The notes beneath the pieces were generated by a model that made no database searches, was not told the origin of the DNA, and worked only from the letters and a program-made list of their open reading frames with translations. Source: Stercorarius parasiticus (taxonomy: Eukaryota > Chordata > Aves > Charadriiformes > Stercorariidae). From it: a DNA stretch of 64,000 bases. Location: contig VWZL01000720.1 in NCBI GenBank assembly GCA_013396915.1, forward strand, positions 124,001 through 188,000. Direction: 5' to 3'. The translations under genes were made by a program, and so were the position numbers. Below, piece by piece: positions 13,151 to 24,786 of the stretch. Numbering within the stretch: position 1 is the stretch's first letter; the number at the start of each line of letters is the position of its first letter.

Positions 13151-14464
13151 ATGTATAGAACAGGTCTTGGTCTGCAGACTGCCTCAATAACTCCTTGACA
13201 AGCCAGTGTTTAATATGCTGTGTATTTATAATTTTGTCTTTGTGACTGGAGGTACAGTGGAAAGACTTAGTGTTACTGTTGTTATGTATTCACAGTTAAG
13301 AAACTAAGAACTGGTCAGTGTGTTGGCTGTAAAGTCATGGCTGTGAGTGATGCGAGTCATGGCTCTGCTTTATTTTTAAATTAAGTACGTAAGACTTTAT
13401 TCACTTTCATACTGGTTGCTGACCTTTGTTTTTATTTGCAGCATATTGACATGTAAGAGGGCCGTGGCAGAGATGCATATTCCAGTAATGCTTACTTGGA
13501 AGTGCCTTTGAGCTGGCAGGGAAATACAGAGGTGTTCTAGCAACATTGAAAATCTGGGTCCTGAAAAGCCACTTGTGCCAGTGAAAAGTGAGTGCCTGGT
13601 GGCTGTGAAATACTTGGCATTCGTATCTGTGGTCATCTACTTCAGTCACTGGCAGGGCACGGCAGCCTGGAGATCAACGGGCAACAGGTACAGAGAGAAA
13701 CTTTAAAAAGTTCCGATCATATACTATAATCCCAAATATCATGGTTTATTGATGGATTTTTCCCAGTACTGCTGCTAATCTAGGTGATTGGTATGTGCCT
13801 TGTAGCGAGAACCATGTAGGAAAGACTCTCAGTGTTTGCAGGCAAAAGAGAAATCTATTTAAGCACTTCCTTTTCAGAGTAATTGGGGGAAAGCAGTGCC
13901 ACCACCAGGCTAGGGGCTTCTGGAGAGGAGCTGCCTTAATTGCCCATGGCTGACAGGCATCTGGAAACATGGGACCTAACTAAAGCTTCTTGGTTTTCTT
14001 CTACCACAGAGTAAATAAACAATTATGACACTTTTCTTCTGCAAGATAAGAGGTTATTTTAAGGCAGGTGGTCGTGAGGTGAAGGAGTCTGTGGGGAGGA
14101 GAAGCTGATGCCGTTAAGGGACTGCAAAGCTTTGCTGGGAGGAACATGCTTTATTGTACTGCTTGTTGTCACAGTTAACTTGCCGGGCTGTTGGAAATAA
14201 ATGCTCGCAGAACCTAATAGTTTCCTCCTGTGAGTTAGTGTCACCTCCGTCTCATTTAATTCCCACCTTTGCTTATTGTGAGTGGCATTTCAGTGCTGCA
14301 TTTCTTGGCTTCATTATGTCCGGATTGAGCACTGCTTTGGAAACAGGTTTCTGACCTGCAAGTAGCTTGTTTTGTAAAGCAAGGAGGAAAACTTTGCTGT
14401 TTTTTTCCACAAGCTTATTGACTCCCGTGACTCTGGCAATGGTGGCTGAAGTCGCTCCCCTGCG

Positions 14465-14530
14465 CAGGCTGGGGCTCTTGCCTGTGGGCAGGGGCTGCGG
14501 CTGGGTGCTGCTGGGGCTGCTGGGGTGGCA
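14465..14530. other. G-rich block with repeated GGGGCTGCT-like units
   Basis: Repeated GGCTGGGGCTC, GGGGCTGCGGCTGGGTGCTG and CTGGGGCTGCTGGGG words on the + strand. Several G3-4 runs are present but loops are mostly 7-8 nt or longer, so quadruplex formation is less likely than at 24772. Confidence 0.6.
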
Positions 14531-15345
14531 CAGGCACGCAGCAGTCGGTAGAACTGGCGTATGTTCGACAAGAGCAAGCAACTGACCTTGGACAAATCTG
14601 CAGTTGGGCTGTAACCCAGCCTAGCATCCAGCTCGCCCTGGTCTTTGCTGCTTCTTTCTAGGAGAAAAGTGATCTGTAGCGGTCCTTTTGCTGGTTTAGA
14701 TTACTTCTCTCCCCGGGCTGACTCATGCCTGCTCTGTTTGCATCGGGTGGGAGCTACAGGCTGTCAACAGCTGATCTTTCTCCTTAAAGGGTCCAGCAAC
14801 ATTGACAGCCCTGGAAGGAGAGGCAGAGGCATCAGACAGGTCCTTGCCTGCAGTTCTTGGCAGTGAGGCTTGCAATCAGGACAGTTTATGTGAGATCAAC
14901 AGACAGAAGCAGTATCAGCTCAGCCCTGCTCCCACAGGAATCCACAGAATCCACTGGTGAGCAGTGTTGAAAAGCTCCTTTTTATTGTCTCGTTGCCTCC
15001 ACTTTTAACCAGGTATGAAACTGTTCATTATAAAATACCCCATCATCCTTACAGCAATTGCATCACTGATGTCTGCGGTGGTGCATTGTGAGCTGCACAG
15101 GAGAGAAGTCATTAATATCTGCATTTATACATTTCTCTAAAGATGAAGAGATGACTGCAGCAGAAGATTAATTTTGCTGGGAAAGACACTGAATGAGCTG
15201 ACCTGATCAAGGGGAGACATTAAAATGTTAGGCTCTTTAGTTTTCCCTGCCTCACTCAGAGAGTAGCTGGTGTGATCTGTTGCTCTTCAGCAAATATATT
15301 TGGGTCCAAGCGCTGCTTGAAATGGTTAGAAACCCAATACACTTT

Positions 15346-15450
15346 TTGAGGCAGGGGCAATTATTTATTACATGTTTGTACAGCTCCTAACACTTTTGGT
15401 TACTGTGCCAACTGATTGCTAATGGTTGGGCAATAGTATTTATTACTGGC
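15346..15450 (+). mobile_element. Possible ancient amniote repeat tail
   Basis: GGCAGGGGCAATTATTTATT, then TACATGTTTGTACAGCTCCTAACAC with a following GGTTGGGCAATAG, resembles a common sauropsid repeat end of the form GGCAGGGACTGTCT..GTACAGCGCCTAGCAC..GGTTGGGGCCT. Similarity is partial and from memory. Confidence 0.35.
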
Positions 15451-17571
15451 AGCTGGTAAAAGCAGTCTGTGTTTATGCCCTGTAGGGGAATTTGGTATGT
15501 GCACACAGCCAGGGGATGTTAAAGGTTTTGTACCTTTCAGAGGCACCACGAAGTCTGTACAGTCCATCTAGCCTTCTGCCATTTTAAGCGCTTCCTTACT
15601 TCATTTCAGAGAGATTTGTTTATTCCTTCCCTTGTTACCCTCCCAAACCTTTCAAATCTTTTCCATCTGGGCTCTTGTGTTTATAAACTCGTCTGTGTTT
15701 GGAGCTTCTAGGCAGCAACCACTTTGAAACCTACTTTTGTAATACAGACTAAGTAGTTGCCAGAAAGCACCATGGGCTCTCGTTCTCCTCCACCGCCTCC
15801 TTACGGCATTGCAGGTCTCTCTGAGATTGCCTCTCTTCTACCTGTTGGATGCCCAGCCCTGTGCTCGCTGCTGTAAGTCACCATCACCCTGCTAAGGAGG
15901 CCACAAAACTTCCCTGATTTACACAGCCTGGGGATCTGGTGCAGCACAGTTGCTATTGAAATATTTTCATTTGTCCTGGTTTGTTTCTCTTGAAAAGTCA
16001 TAGTGCAGCAGCTCTAACTCCTGTTTTGTAAGACCCACACAGCTGAAGGCTATCACTTTTTTTCTGGTGTGGAAAAGATGAGCTGGTCAGCCCTCAGCGG
16101 GGCTGAAGTCCAGCCTCATAAAATCTGTCTGTCACCTTTTAGCCATTCTCCTCCCCGCTTCCTTTTCGAAGCAGAGATAATGGGAGTGTTTCCTGCTAAC
16201 TCCTGTCTCTCTGTGATAAATTGCTGTGGTCTGTATTGGAAAGCATTGTCTGGCTGCTCTTAGCACTGCGATAAAGAAAATGCTGTGAATCGGCTGCATT
16301 GTGTTTGGCTTCCTTTCAGCCAGGGCCAGTCTGGACGCTGAGGACCTGATCTTCCTTCTATGCTAGGCCTCAGCTCATGTTTGTGTGGGAAGCTGGGATT
16401 TTTGTTTGTTTGTTTAAAGCCACCTTTACACTTAGGACATGGAGCTGTTGAAGGTCAGTGTGATCCATAAATCTATAGATGGGGGTCTGCAGGTGCCCCT
16501 TGTTCTCCATATCCTCCTTTGCGCTCTCCTCCGTCCAGGCAGGAGTGTGTTTGACCCCCACTTTGTATTTCCAGTTGTCAGTGCTTGTAGCAAGGAGAGT
16601 TTGTGGCAAAGCAGTACTGTTTTGTTTCGCTTTGGGTTTTTTTGCTTGGATCTTTCCATTCAATGACAAAAAAGACGGTGTCAGTATAGGTTAGCTTTAA
16701 AGTGATGAGAAGAGTCCTCTTTCTGAATTCCATGGCTTTCAGATTTGTTGTCTTTTGTCAAGAGTTGTACTGTGAGGTTTGTTGCCCACAAGACTGGGAG
16801 CTGGGTCCTGCCTTGGCTTGCGCTGGCATCGGCAAAGAGGAATTTCACTGTCACCATCGGTACTATTTCAGTATAAAAGCAATATGAGGGAAAGGTGACT
16901 CAGGTCTTTGGTATCAGGTGTTTCCAACTAATTACCATTGAAATGTATTAGATGGTCTTAAAAAGGAAGCTTGCAATCACAACAAAGCACTTTTAAGTCA
17001 CTTGGGGACCTTCCTTTTTCATTGAAATGAATTCAGGGGCAAAACGCACACTCCGTCATAACTGCTTTCTTGCTGGGATTCTCCAGGGCTTTAGCTTATG
17101 GCTGATAGCTCACACAAAGAGTTTTTCTCTGGCTTATGCCCGTCACACACAGGCATCTGGTAGTGGGACAGTTGTACAAGTACCAGAGTAGTCACCAGCA
17201 AAAACATTGGGATAGTATTATTTGAACAGGTAGGAGGAGATCAGCAAAGACAAATGCACGGTTAAATTTGTATGATGTGGGTGTGTTCATTCACCTGCAT
17301 GCCTAAAGCTCAATCAAAGGAAAGCGCTGGTGCAAAGAGTTTAGCCTGTCTGCTTGTTTTCACCAGCTAAGTCACGGATAAACTGGGAGAGAAGGAAAGA
17401 CCGAGGTAGGTCCAGAAAGGTTTTCAGCTCGAGAAGTGAGGCTGAGAGTGGGCTTCATTATGCATGCTGCATCAGCCCGTGCATGGTTTGAGTCCTTCGG
17501 GCTCATTTGGCACAGCATAAATTCCACCCTAAATGCTCTTTGTGCATTGTCTAGTTTCCTTCCTCCCACAG

Positions 17572-17591
17572 AGATTTTTAATTAAAAATCT
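17572..17591. other. Perfect 20-bp palindrome with a TTTTTAATTAAAAA centre
   Basis: AGATTTTTAATTAAAAATCT equals its own reverse complement over all 20 positions. The TAATTA core is the classic homeodomain dimer-type site. Regulatory use is inference. Confidence 0.85.
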
Positions 17592-18967
17592 AGGACCGAA
17601 ATAACTGCAGTGCCATCTTTCAACTATTGTTGAAGGAAGAGCTTGATGCTCTCGTCTCTGAGAAACAGTGAAGTTTATGTAAAAATACACAGTATCTTAA
17701 TTTCCTGTAGAATTTCAGGGAGAGTGGCTGTATCAGAGGAAGTATAGGTGGGTGCTAAATTTAAACCACTGTACAGCAGATCTTGGTATAGTACCGTGCC
17801 CAAAAGCCTGAAAAGCTAAACAGTGGCATATAAGGATCTTTTAAAAAATAGACACACTTCCTTAAAATTTATTTGGTCTTGTTTATTCAGCCTTCCCTGT
17901 GAAGGCCCCTGAGGTTTACAGAGCCCATTTGAATCTGACAAGAAGTTGAGCAGAAAATTCAGCATGATTGGAGCACCGTGCCATGGGATGTGGTCATTTG
18001 TCCATCACTTAGCTGTTCTTCAGAAGCAGATGAGCCAAGTTGACTATAATTTAGTGGGCTTGGCGTCAAAGACATTGGGTGGAAATATAGTTTGTGCTTA
18101 TGCAGGAGGTGAAGGTAGAAATATACTTGTCTAAAATTCTTGGCATTTAGAATTGTCCATTTCATTCTTTGTGAGCGCATGTTTGGGAGGGTGGATGCTC
18201 ATGACATAAATAATCTGGAACTGATTCTGGGACATCTTTGTGAAATTGAACAGCCCTTGTTTTCTCTCTAAATTGACTTGTAAACATCCTTTCCTACCAT
18301 TACCCTTGCATTACTGCCATGTTGAAAAGTTCCCTTTTGAGCCCGAGTCTGAAAATGGCTCAACAGGACTCGATATATAAGTCTGATCTTGTTTTACTTT
18401 GTTACAAGGGGGCAATATTTCACAAACAAGGGAATAATGTCAAGAGGACACTATCAGGCATGAAAACAGGTCTTAAAATTAGCTTGGTATTTCCTCGTAA
18501 TTGTGTGGTGGGAGTGTAGCCCCAAGGCACAATCTTTTCTAGATTTAATTATATAAAGGCAGAGGTGGATATCATAGAAAGCCATCAGTGAGACTTGCAG
18601 TAGTCTGGGGTTTTTTTTAAATGTCATTAAAGCTTGAAGTAGGATCCTTCCATTAAAAGGGAATATGATCTCATTAAGTGATTTAGATAGCAGTATGAGG
18701 CTGTAATGATGCTCTTTAATATGTTCTTTTTAAAGAAAAATATCAAGGCGAGAATTGACCTTGAAGATGTGGCCTGCTTGCGAATGACATAACTGCACGC
18801 CTGTCCAAAGCGATGTCCTCTTGTCATGGCTTTAAATCTCTGAGAGCTTTAGCTGAAGCAACTAAGTGAATTTCTCATTTGTGTTTCTGTGTACCTGATA
18901 CCATATTCCCCTCACCACCCTGGGCCTATCCCAAATCCCCTCATCCTGCAAAGGACCATGCTTATCG

Positions 18968-19005
18968 GAGCCCTCCTGTGGGGATGGCAAGTGCCATGAG
19001 GGCTC
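18968..19005. other. Nested hairpin, 14 bp of stem
   Basis: The outer stem is GAGCCCTC (18968-18975) with GAGGGCTC (18998-19005). The inner stem is ATGGCA (18984-18989) with TGCCAT (18992-18997). All pairs are Watson-Crick, with one 8-nt bulge (CTGTGGGG) on the 5' side. It is too short for a normal miRNA precursor. Confidence 0.75.
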
Positions 19006-22000
19006 AGGCTCCTTCTTTCCAAGGCCAGTCACGGTGACTCCATCAGGGCGACCCTGACTGCAGCCTGGAGTCTATAGCCCCTAAGGTACCACTAAAAAAC
19101 CTGAATTATTAAAAAGCTGATCTCTTAGGTAGTCAGCTACAATTTAAAAGGATTGTATAGGAGGTCAACAAAGGGTATTACTAACAATCAGTGTGCATAA
19201 AAACTTCAGGGCATGGGGGCTGCGGGATATCCATTCCCCAAGTGCACTGAGTTACGGATAATTACTGGAAAGCTCAAAGTGTCAAAGGTGGACATGGTTT
19301 ACAATTATGCAACTCATTAACACTCTTCATGGGACTCAGAGACTTGCTCCCAGAAATGCTCAGGCTTGGAGACGTGTTCAGTGTGCCTCAAACAAAAGCT
19401 GTCACTAGTGGATGAGCTATCAATATTAATAACAGCAATATAAAGGAAGCAGAGCACTTCAAATCTACTTTTCAGATGGAGTTTTTTGAGTCATATGTCC
19501 AATCTTCTTCATACCTAATGCTATTTATATTGAAATTCATAACTGAGTGCTTATTTCCTTAACTAGCACAAAGCTTTTAACACTGTGTTTTACTGCCTAA
19601 CCTCATACTATGTCTCTGTGCCTGAGCCTCACATACGTGGAAGTCAAAAGGAGCGTTGCCTTTTGGCTCAGGCATGAGCTGCCAAACTGCTGCAGGCTGG
19701 CCAGGAGCTGTGCCCACACTTCCAGCACAAGCAGCAGGGATTTAAGGGTCATCTGTATTGCAAGTGAGGTGTGATGGTGGCTTATTTCTGCTTACCTGAA
19801 GACAAGCTTGCTCAGCAGCAGGCATCAGCACGGATTTCAGAATGATCTGGCCATGTGGTTCTCAGCGGCCATGTGATTTCTCAGATGATAGTATTTCTAG
19901 CCTGCCTTGCGTGCCTTACTACTGTGGCCATGCTGTTAGCCCTGCTCCAGCTAGCTAGCTGAAAGGTAATTGATGTATGTGTGCCTGAGTTGCTCTTGTA
20001 ACTTAATTTTGATGTGAATATATCTCCAACAACCTCTTGACTTCACTGGCAAGAAGCAGCTGTGATAGCCACGTGAGTCCTCATGTCATCTCTACAAAAC
20101 TTTAATTTAAAGAAGTATATAAATATTTCTAGATAAACAGAAATTTAGAGGCACAAATCTGGTTCCTGAATTTGTTTCGAAGTGGATCCTTACTGGAATT
20201 TCTTGGCTAGTGTGTTATGAAACTGTATCAGGAGATCAACTGTTACCTGTGATGGCACGTTTCTTCCTTTATGTTGCACACGTGCTTGGTTGCACATTGT
20301 GTTTTGGTGGGGAATCCTTGCTAATCTGAATTTTGGCTCTGTTTTCCTGCTTAAAAGAATGCCGACTAGAGATATCAGTAACAAATAATGGTAAACTTCA
20401 AATAAAAATTCAGTAAGATGGATAAGAATTCAAATGCTTGATGTATGCTTAACAGCTGTGATTTACCTTTTGGTTGTCTTCAGTTGAATATATTGGAACA
20501 CAGGATTAAAGGGCTGAAGAGGATTCAAAGCAAGCACCTTACCTTCCTGCATAGATTGGTGCTTCAAGAAAATACCTTTGTGTGAGTTTTATTCAGTCAA
20601 GATGCCTTCAGAAATTGGGGCCTAAAGGAGATTATGCAAAGTATGGTTTACTGAAAATAAAGTGAGGGACTAAGAGAAAGGTTTGCAGGAAAGGTGCTCG
20701 CTACTGTCTTTTCACTGAGTGCTGGGGGCTTTCTCATCCTTCTGGTAGTGTGGGTAAAACCTTCAATTCTGCACCCACCTGCCCTTACTGGGGAAATAAT
20801 TAACGTTGATGTACTAGTTGTAATTACAGCAAGTGACGTATGTTCTCTATAGTTAGCAAGGGGAAAGACCAGTGAAATTGCTAAGTCAGGAGAAGCCCCT
20901 CAGTGCTAGTGGGAAATTTAATATGCTTTGTTAAATTAATAGCCTTCTGCATAACAATTAATTTACAGTTTAAAGGGCAGAGAAGGTGGATGTAAAAATC
21001 ATTAAGCATTCATTTCAATGACCCACTCAATAGTCTTAGTCAGAAGAAATCTCTAGCATAATGTTTACAGAGTGAATTGCAAGTGTTTTAAGACAAAAAA
21101 CTACGAGGATTGTGTATTTAATACTTACTGCAATGCCCATTTCTAAGCCGTAAGGTTGCAGTGATCCCTTTCCCAAACACAACGTGGTTTTAGTGATGGG
21201 CTGGTGTTTGCTCACAGGAGATGTTTATCCAAACCGGAGGTGATTCTGAAGATGACATTTTCCTACTTGTCAAATAAAAATATTTTGCCCTTTGTGACCC
21301 CACCTTCAAATTTCTTAGTCCCAAATTAAATAGGAATCCCCAAAACAAATTATCTGGGATGTTTTTTTCTCAGTGTGGGCTTTCAGTGCCTGGTTTTGCC
21401 TGTAGTTGTTCTGTTTGTGGTCTTTGTACATAATGCTTACTGTAGAGGCAGATTAGTTGTGAGAAGATTATGCGTGTAAGTGCTGGTGTGCCGAAAGCTG
21501 CAAATGTTCTGGTGTATACAAAGGAAACATTAATCAAGACATCTTACAGAGAATTAAGGGAGGAAATAGTTTTTTCTCCTGATCACTACATAATTTTCAC
21601 TGCCCAGTGCAGGAAAAGGCAGGCAGAGAAGCAGGAGGCGATAGAAAGAGGTGGTGGTTCTGTTCTCGGAGGGAGCAAGAACAGATTGTTAGGGGCTGGC
21701 TGTGGTAGGCATCTTGCACAAGAACAGCGCAAGAGAGGCAGCTTTAAGGACTCTGCAGGGCATGTGAGCTTCGAGTTAGGTTGTAGGGGTGAACTAGCCA
21801 CACTCCTGAGCTTGCTGAAGAAGCAGAGAGAAATCCTTCCTCTTGCGTATAATCCTAAAGCTGCCTGTAGCTTTAGCTTTCTGTAACTTGGTTCCTTTGT
21901 TGCAGATGGGTGTCTTCAGCAACATGTGTTATTTTATTTTCCACCCTGGACTGACTGTCAAGCTGAGTAATATGGCACGCAGCAGAGGGTGTGGTAGCCC

Positions 22001-24771
22001 TTAAAATCAGAGCACTCCTGCAGTACGGGCATTTCAGTGTATTCACCTGGAGCACATGAAGGATTGAGAGAGTCGGGGGAGCTCCATCAAGCTGCTGGGG
22101 CTGGTTTGGGATCCAGTAGAACAATACATGGTCTCGGAGGAACATGCTGGGGAACACCATCGGAGAGGAAAGGTCCCCATGACAGCAACACAGAGAAAGA
22201 GCTGACCCCAATAATTCTGGGGAATAGCTGACACTTATTGTGAAGCTTCAGTGCTTCAGGTTCCAGCTAACAGCATGACAGCCCAAAACATTCAGTGTCA
22301 GCTGTAATAAGTGTGTTTTGCCAAATCCCTAACCAAAACCCATGGATTAGGTAGAGAAAAAAATTGCCTGTACAGTCTCTTTTCACTGTATCATGTTTTA
22401 TTTAATTGTTGGTAGGGGGTTGGCTGTCCAATTACCTATCTTATAAATAGGTGTTTTAGGAACAGCTTCCAGAAACAGATTTCACAAGCTTTCTGAATTG
22501 ATTGTAGTTCTTCAGCTGCTGTAAATCACCAGTGCACCACTGAACAAATAACTTACACTTGTTGAGGGTCCATACTGCTGTTTTTCCTTGTGAATACTTA
22601 GGACTGTAATTGCTAGAAATGTATCTGCTAATAATTTGCCTTCTCTTTTCATTCATGAAATGTTTACCTCCTCAGGGTTAATTGAATCAGCAAATGTCAG
22701 TACCTTTAGCTTTAATTTTCCTTATTGATGCAGATTCTGGAGTGAATGACTGCTGTGAATATAAAATATGGTTTAATTTGATTTCTGGGAAATATTTAAT
22801 GACCAGAAAAAGAAAAGGTTGTTTGAAACAAGCCTTGAATAAATTAAGACCGCCCCCCCCCGCAACTAGCACAGCCATCTTGACTATATGAAACCCCTAA
22901 TTAACTATTTATAGAGATGTGCATATTTCCAATCTATTTTAGAATGCTGGAAATGAGACTAAGCAAACCAACCTACCCACCAGTTTGCAGAGGGTAGGGG
23001 CAGCATAATGTCAGCACAGTGTTTAGCTGTGTGGCAATTATATACCAGGAACTTAGCAAATTTGAAGATGGATCCAGGAAAATTCCATCCCCAAAAGCCT
23101 CGGGCCCGATTCTGAAAGCTGCCACTATCTTCCCAGAAAGCACAAAAGTCTCAAAATGCAGAGCAGCTTGTGAAAGGCATCTCTGCACCAACACTGATCA
23201 TCTGTAAATGTATTAGTCACTGCCTTCACCCAAAATGGGTCTGGTGCCAGAAGAGGAGAGCACTGGCGGTTCCCATTCGCTTTAAAGACAGCCACAAGGC
23301 TTGCTGATAAAATAACTTTTATTCTTGCCCCATTGCTCTTTCGTTGGCTGTTCCTGGAGCCACCTGGGAGTGAACGTCCCATTAGGCAATTGCACCCTGT
23401 TAAATTCACAGCTTTCATTTTCCTGTGTTTCATGGGGGTTTGATGCAGACTTTTCATCTGCTATATTTTTCATTTTTAAAAAAAGATAAAGTGGTCTCAA
23501 AGACAGGGTTAGCAAAAAGTTTCTTTCTTGCTGCTGAATTATTTATTCCCATTTAAGCTCCAGCGAACAGCCTGCATTTAATAGCCCATTACTGCTTAGA
23601 GACCGGTCAACACAAAAGGGGCAATCCTGAAAAATACTGTGTTTAGTGGCTCTGTCAATACTCTCTGTATTACCTTTCCTTCATTTTTATGATCAAGAGC
23701 ACAGAACAGAAGGCCAGAAATGACCTGAGCTGCAAACTTCAGGGTGCTTTAATCTACCAAGAGCTAACAACCAGATAAATTCATGCAAGAGCTGAAGTGC
23801 GGGTTTTTCACAATGAGGTTAATTTCCTAAGAGAGCTTATGGATTCTGCATCAGTTGATGTCTTCAAATCAAGACATAATGTCTTTCTTAGACAATTCTC
23901 TATCTCATCTGCCAGATTTGGAGGAGATGCAGGAGCAGTGGGTGAAATTTGTAGCCTTGCGTTATGGAAGTGGTTTGGTAACATAATGACAATTTTTGGC
24001 CTTCTGCAATTCTGGCCCAGTTTTGATTTTTACCTTCTCTCTATTCCTTGACCCCCTGAAGAACTTGTTTCTGTGAAGCATCTGCCATATCCTGAAGCAA
24101 CCTCCACAATACTGATTTAGAAGTAGGTTTGGGTTTTGGAACAGCAACGTTGTCCTCAAATTAGCTATGCAAGATTTGAGGCTTAAAAGCACTCCTGTCT
24201 AGAAGTGTATTTTCTGTTTGCTTATTTCTTATCAGATACTTCATCACCAGTGAATTTTTATGTTTTCTAGATAATCACACATTAATAGTATAAAAGTAAA
24301 TTTAGTGCAAGGCTATATTCTTGGAACCCTTCACACCCTCCTGCCTTGCACAGGTGATTCTGGGCAGAGGCTGGATTATTTAAGTGTCTAGAGAATGCTG
24401 TTGTGAAAAACACTGAACACACCTCCCACCATCCTTTTACATCCTTTGGAAAATTGCCCCTGGCATCTACGGTTCTCATGAGCTTTATGTAATTTGAAGC
24501 TACCTTGGGCAGGCAGACCCTTATGGACAGAGGCAACATGTAGCTCTCTGAGTAAGTGAGCTAATGAAGCCTCATTTTCTTACGGATTTGTGGCTTATGT
24601 TGCATTCACTTATGCTTGGTAATAGCTGGGTTCATATTCAGAGGACAATGATACGGTTTGTCTCCTTTCTTTAGCCATTGATTTTCATGTAACTTTTAAG
24701 AAGCTAATATTTTCAAGTTTTCTAACACCTGTCGGATTTCCTTGACTTCTGCCAATGGTAAAAAAGGCATT

Positions 24772-24786
24772 GGGAGGGTGGGAGGG
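24772..24786 (+). other. Canonical G-quadruplex motif with single-nucleotide loops
   Basis: GGGAGGGTGGGAGGG: four G3 runs separated by A, T and A. This is the G3N1 pattern known to form very stable parallel quadruplexes. It is on the + strand, so it would also appear in OSBPL5 pre-mRNA if transcription starts upstream. Confidence 0.85.

Larger units (their letters stand above)
10001..20000. other. Non-coding stretch, second part
   Basis: No coding exon is supported. The segment contains a CpG cluster (10326-10459), a pyrimidine tract (12226-12324), a (GTT)n tract at 12724-12743, a DNA-transposon-like relic (12943-13150), a G/CTG-rich block (14465-14530), an ancient repeat tail (15346-15450), a 20-bp palindrome (17572-17591) and a nested hairpin (18968-19005). 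The A-run at 10088-10100 is 13 nt and has no retrogene next to it. The rest is ordinary AT-rich unique-looking sequence in which I see nothing further. Confidence 0.7.
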
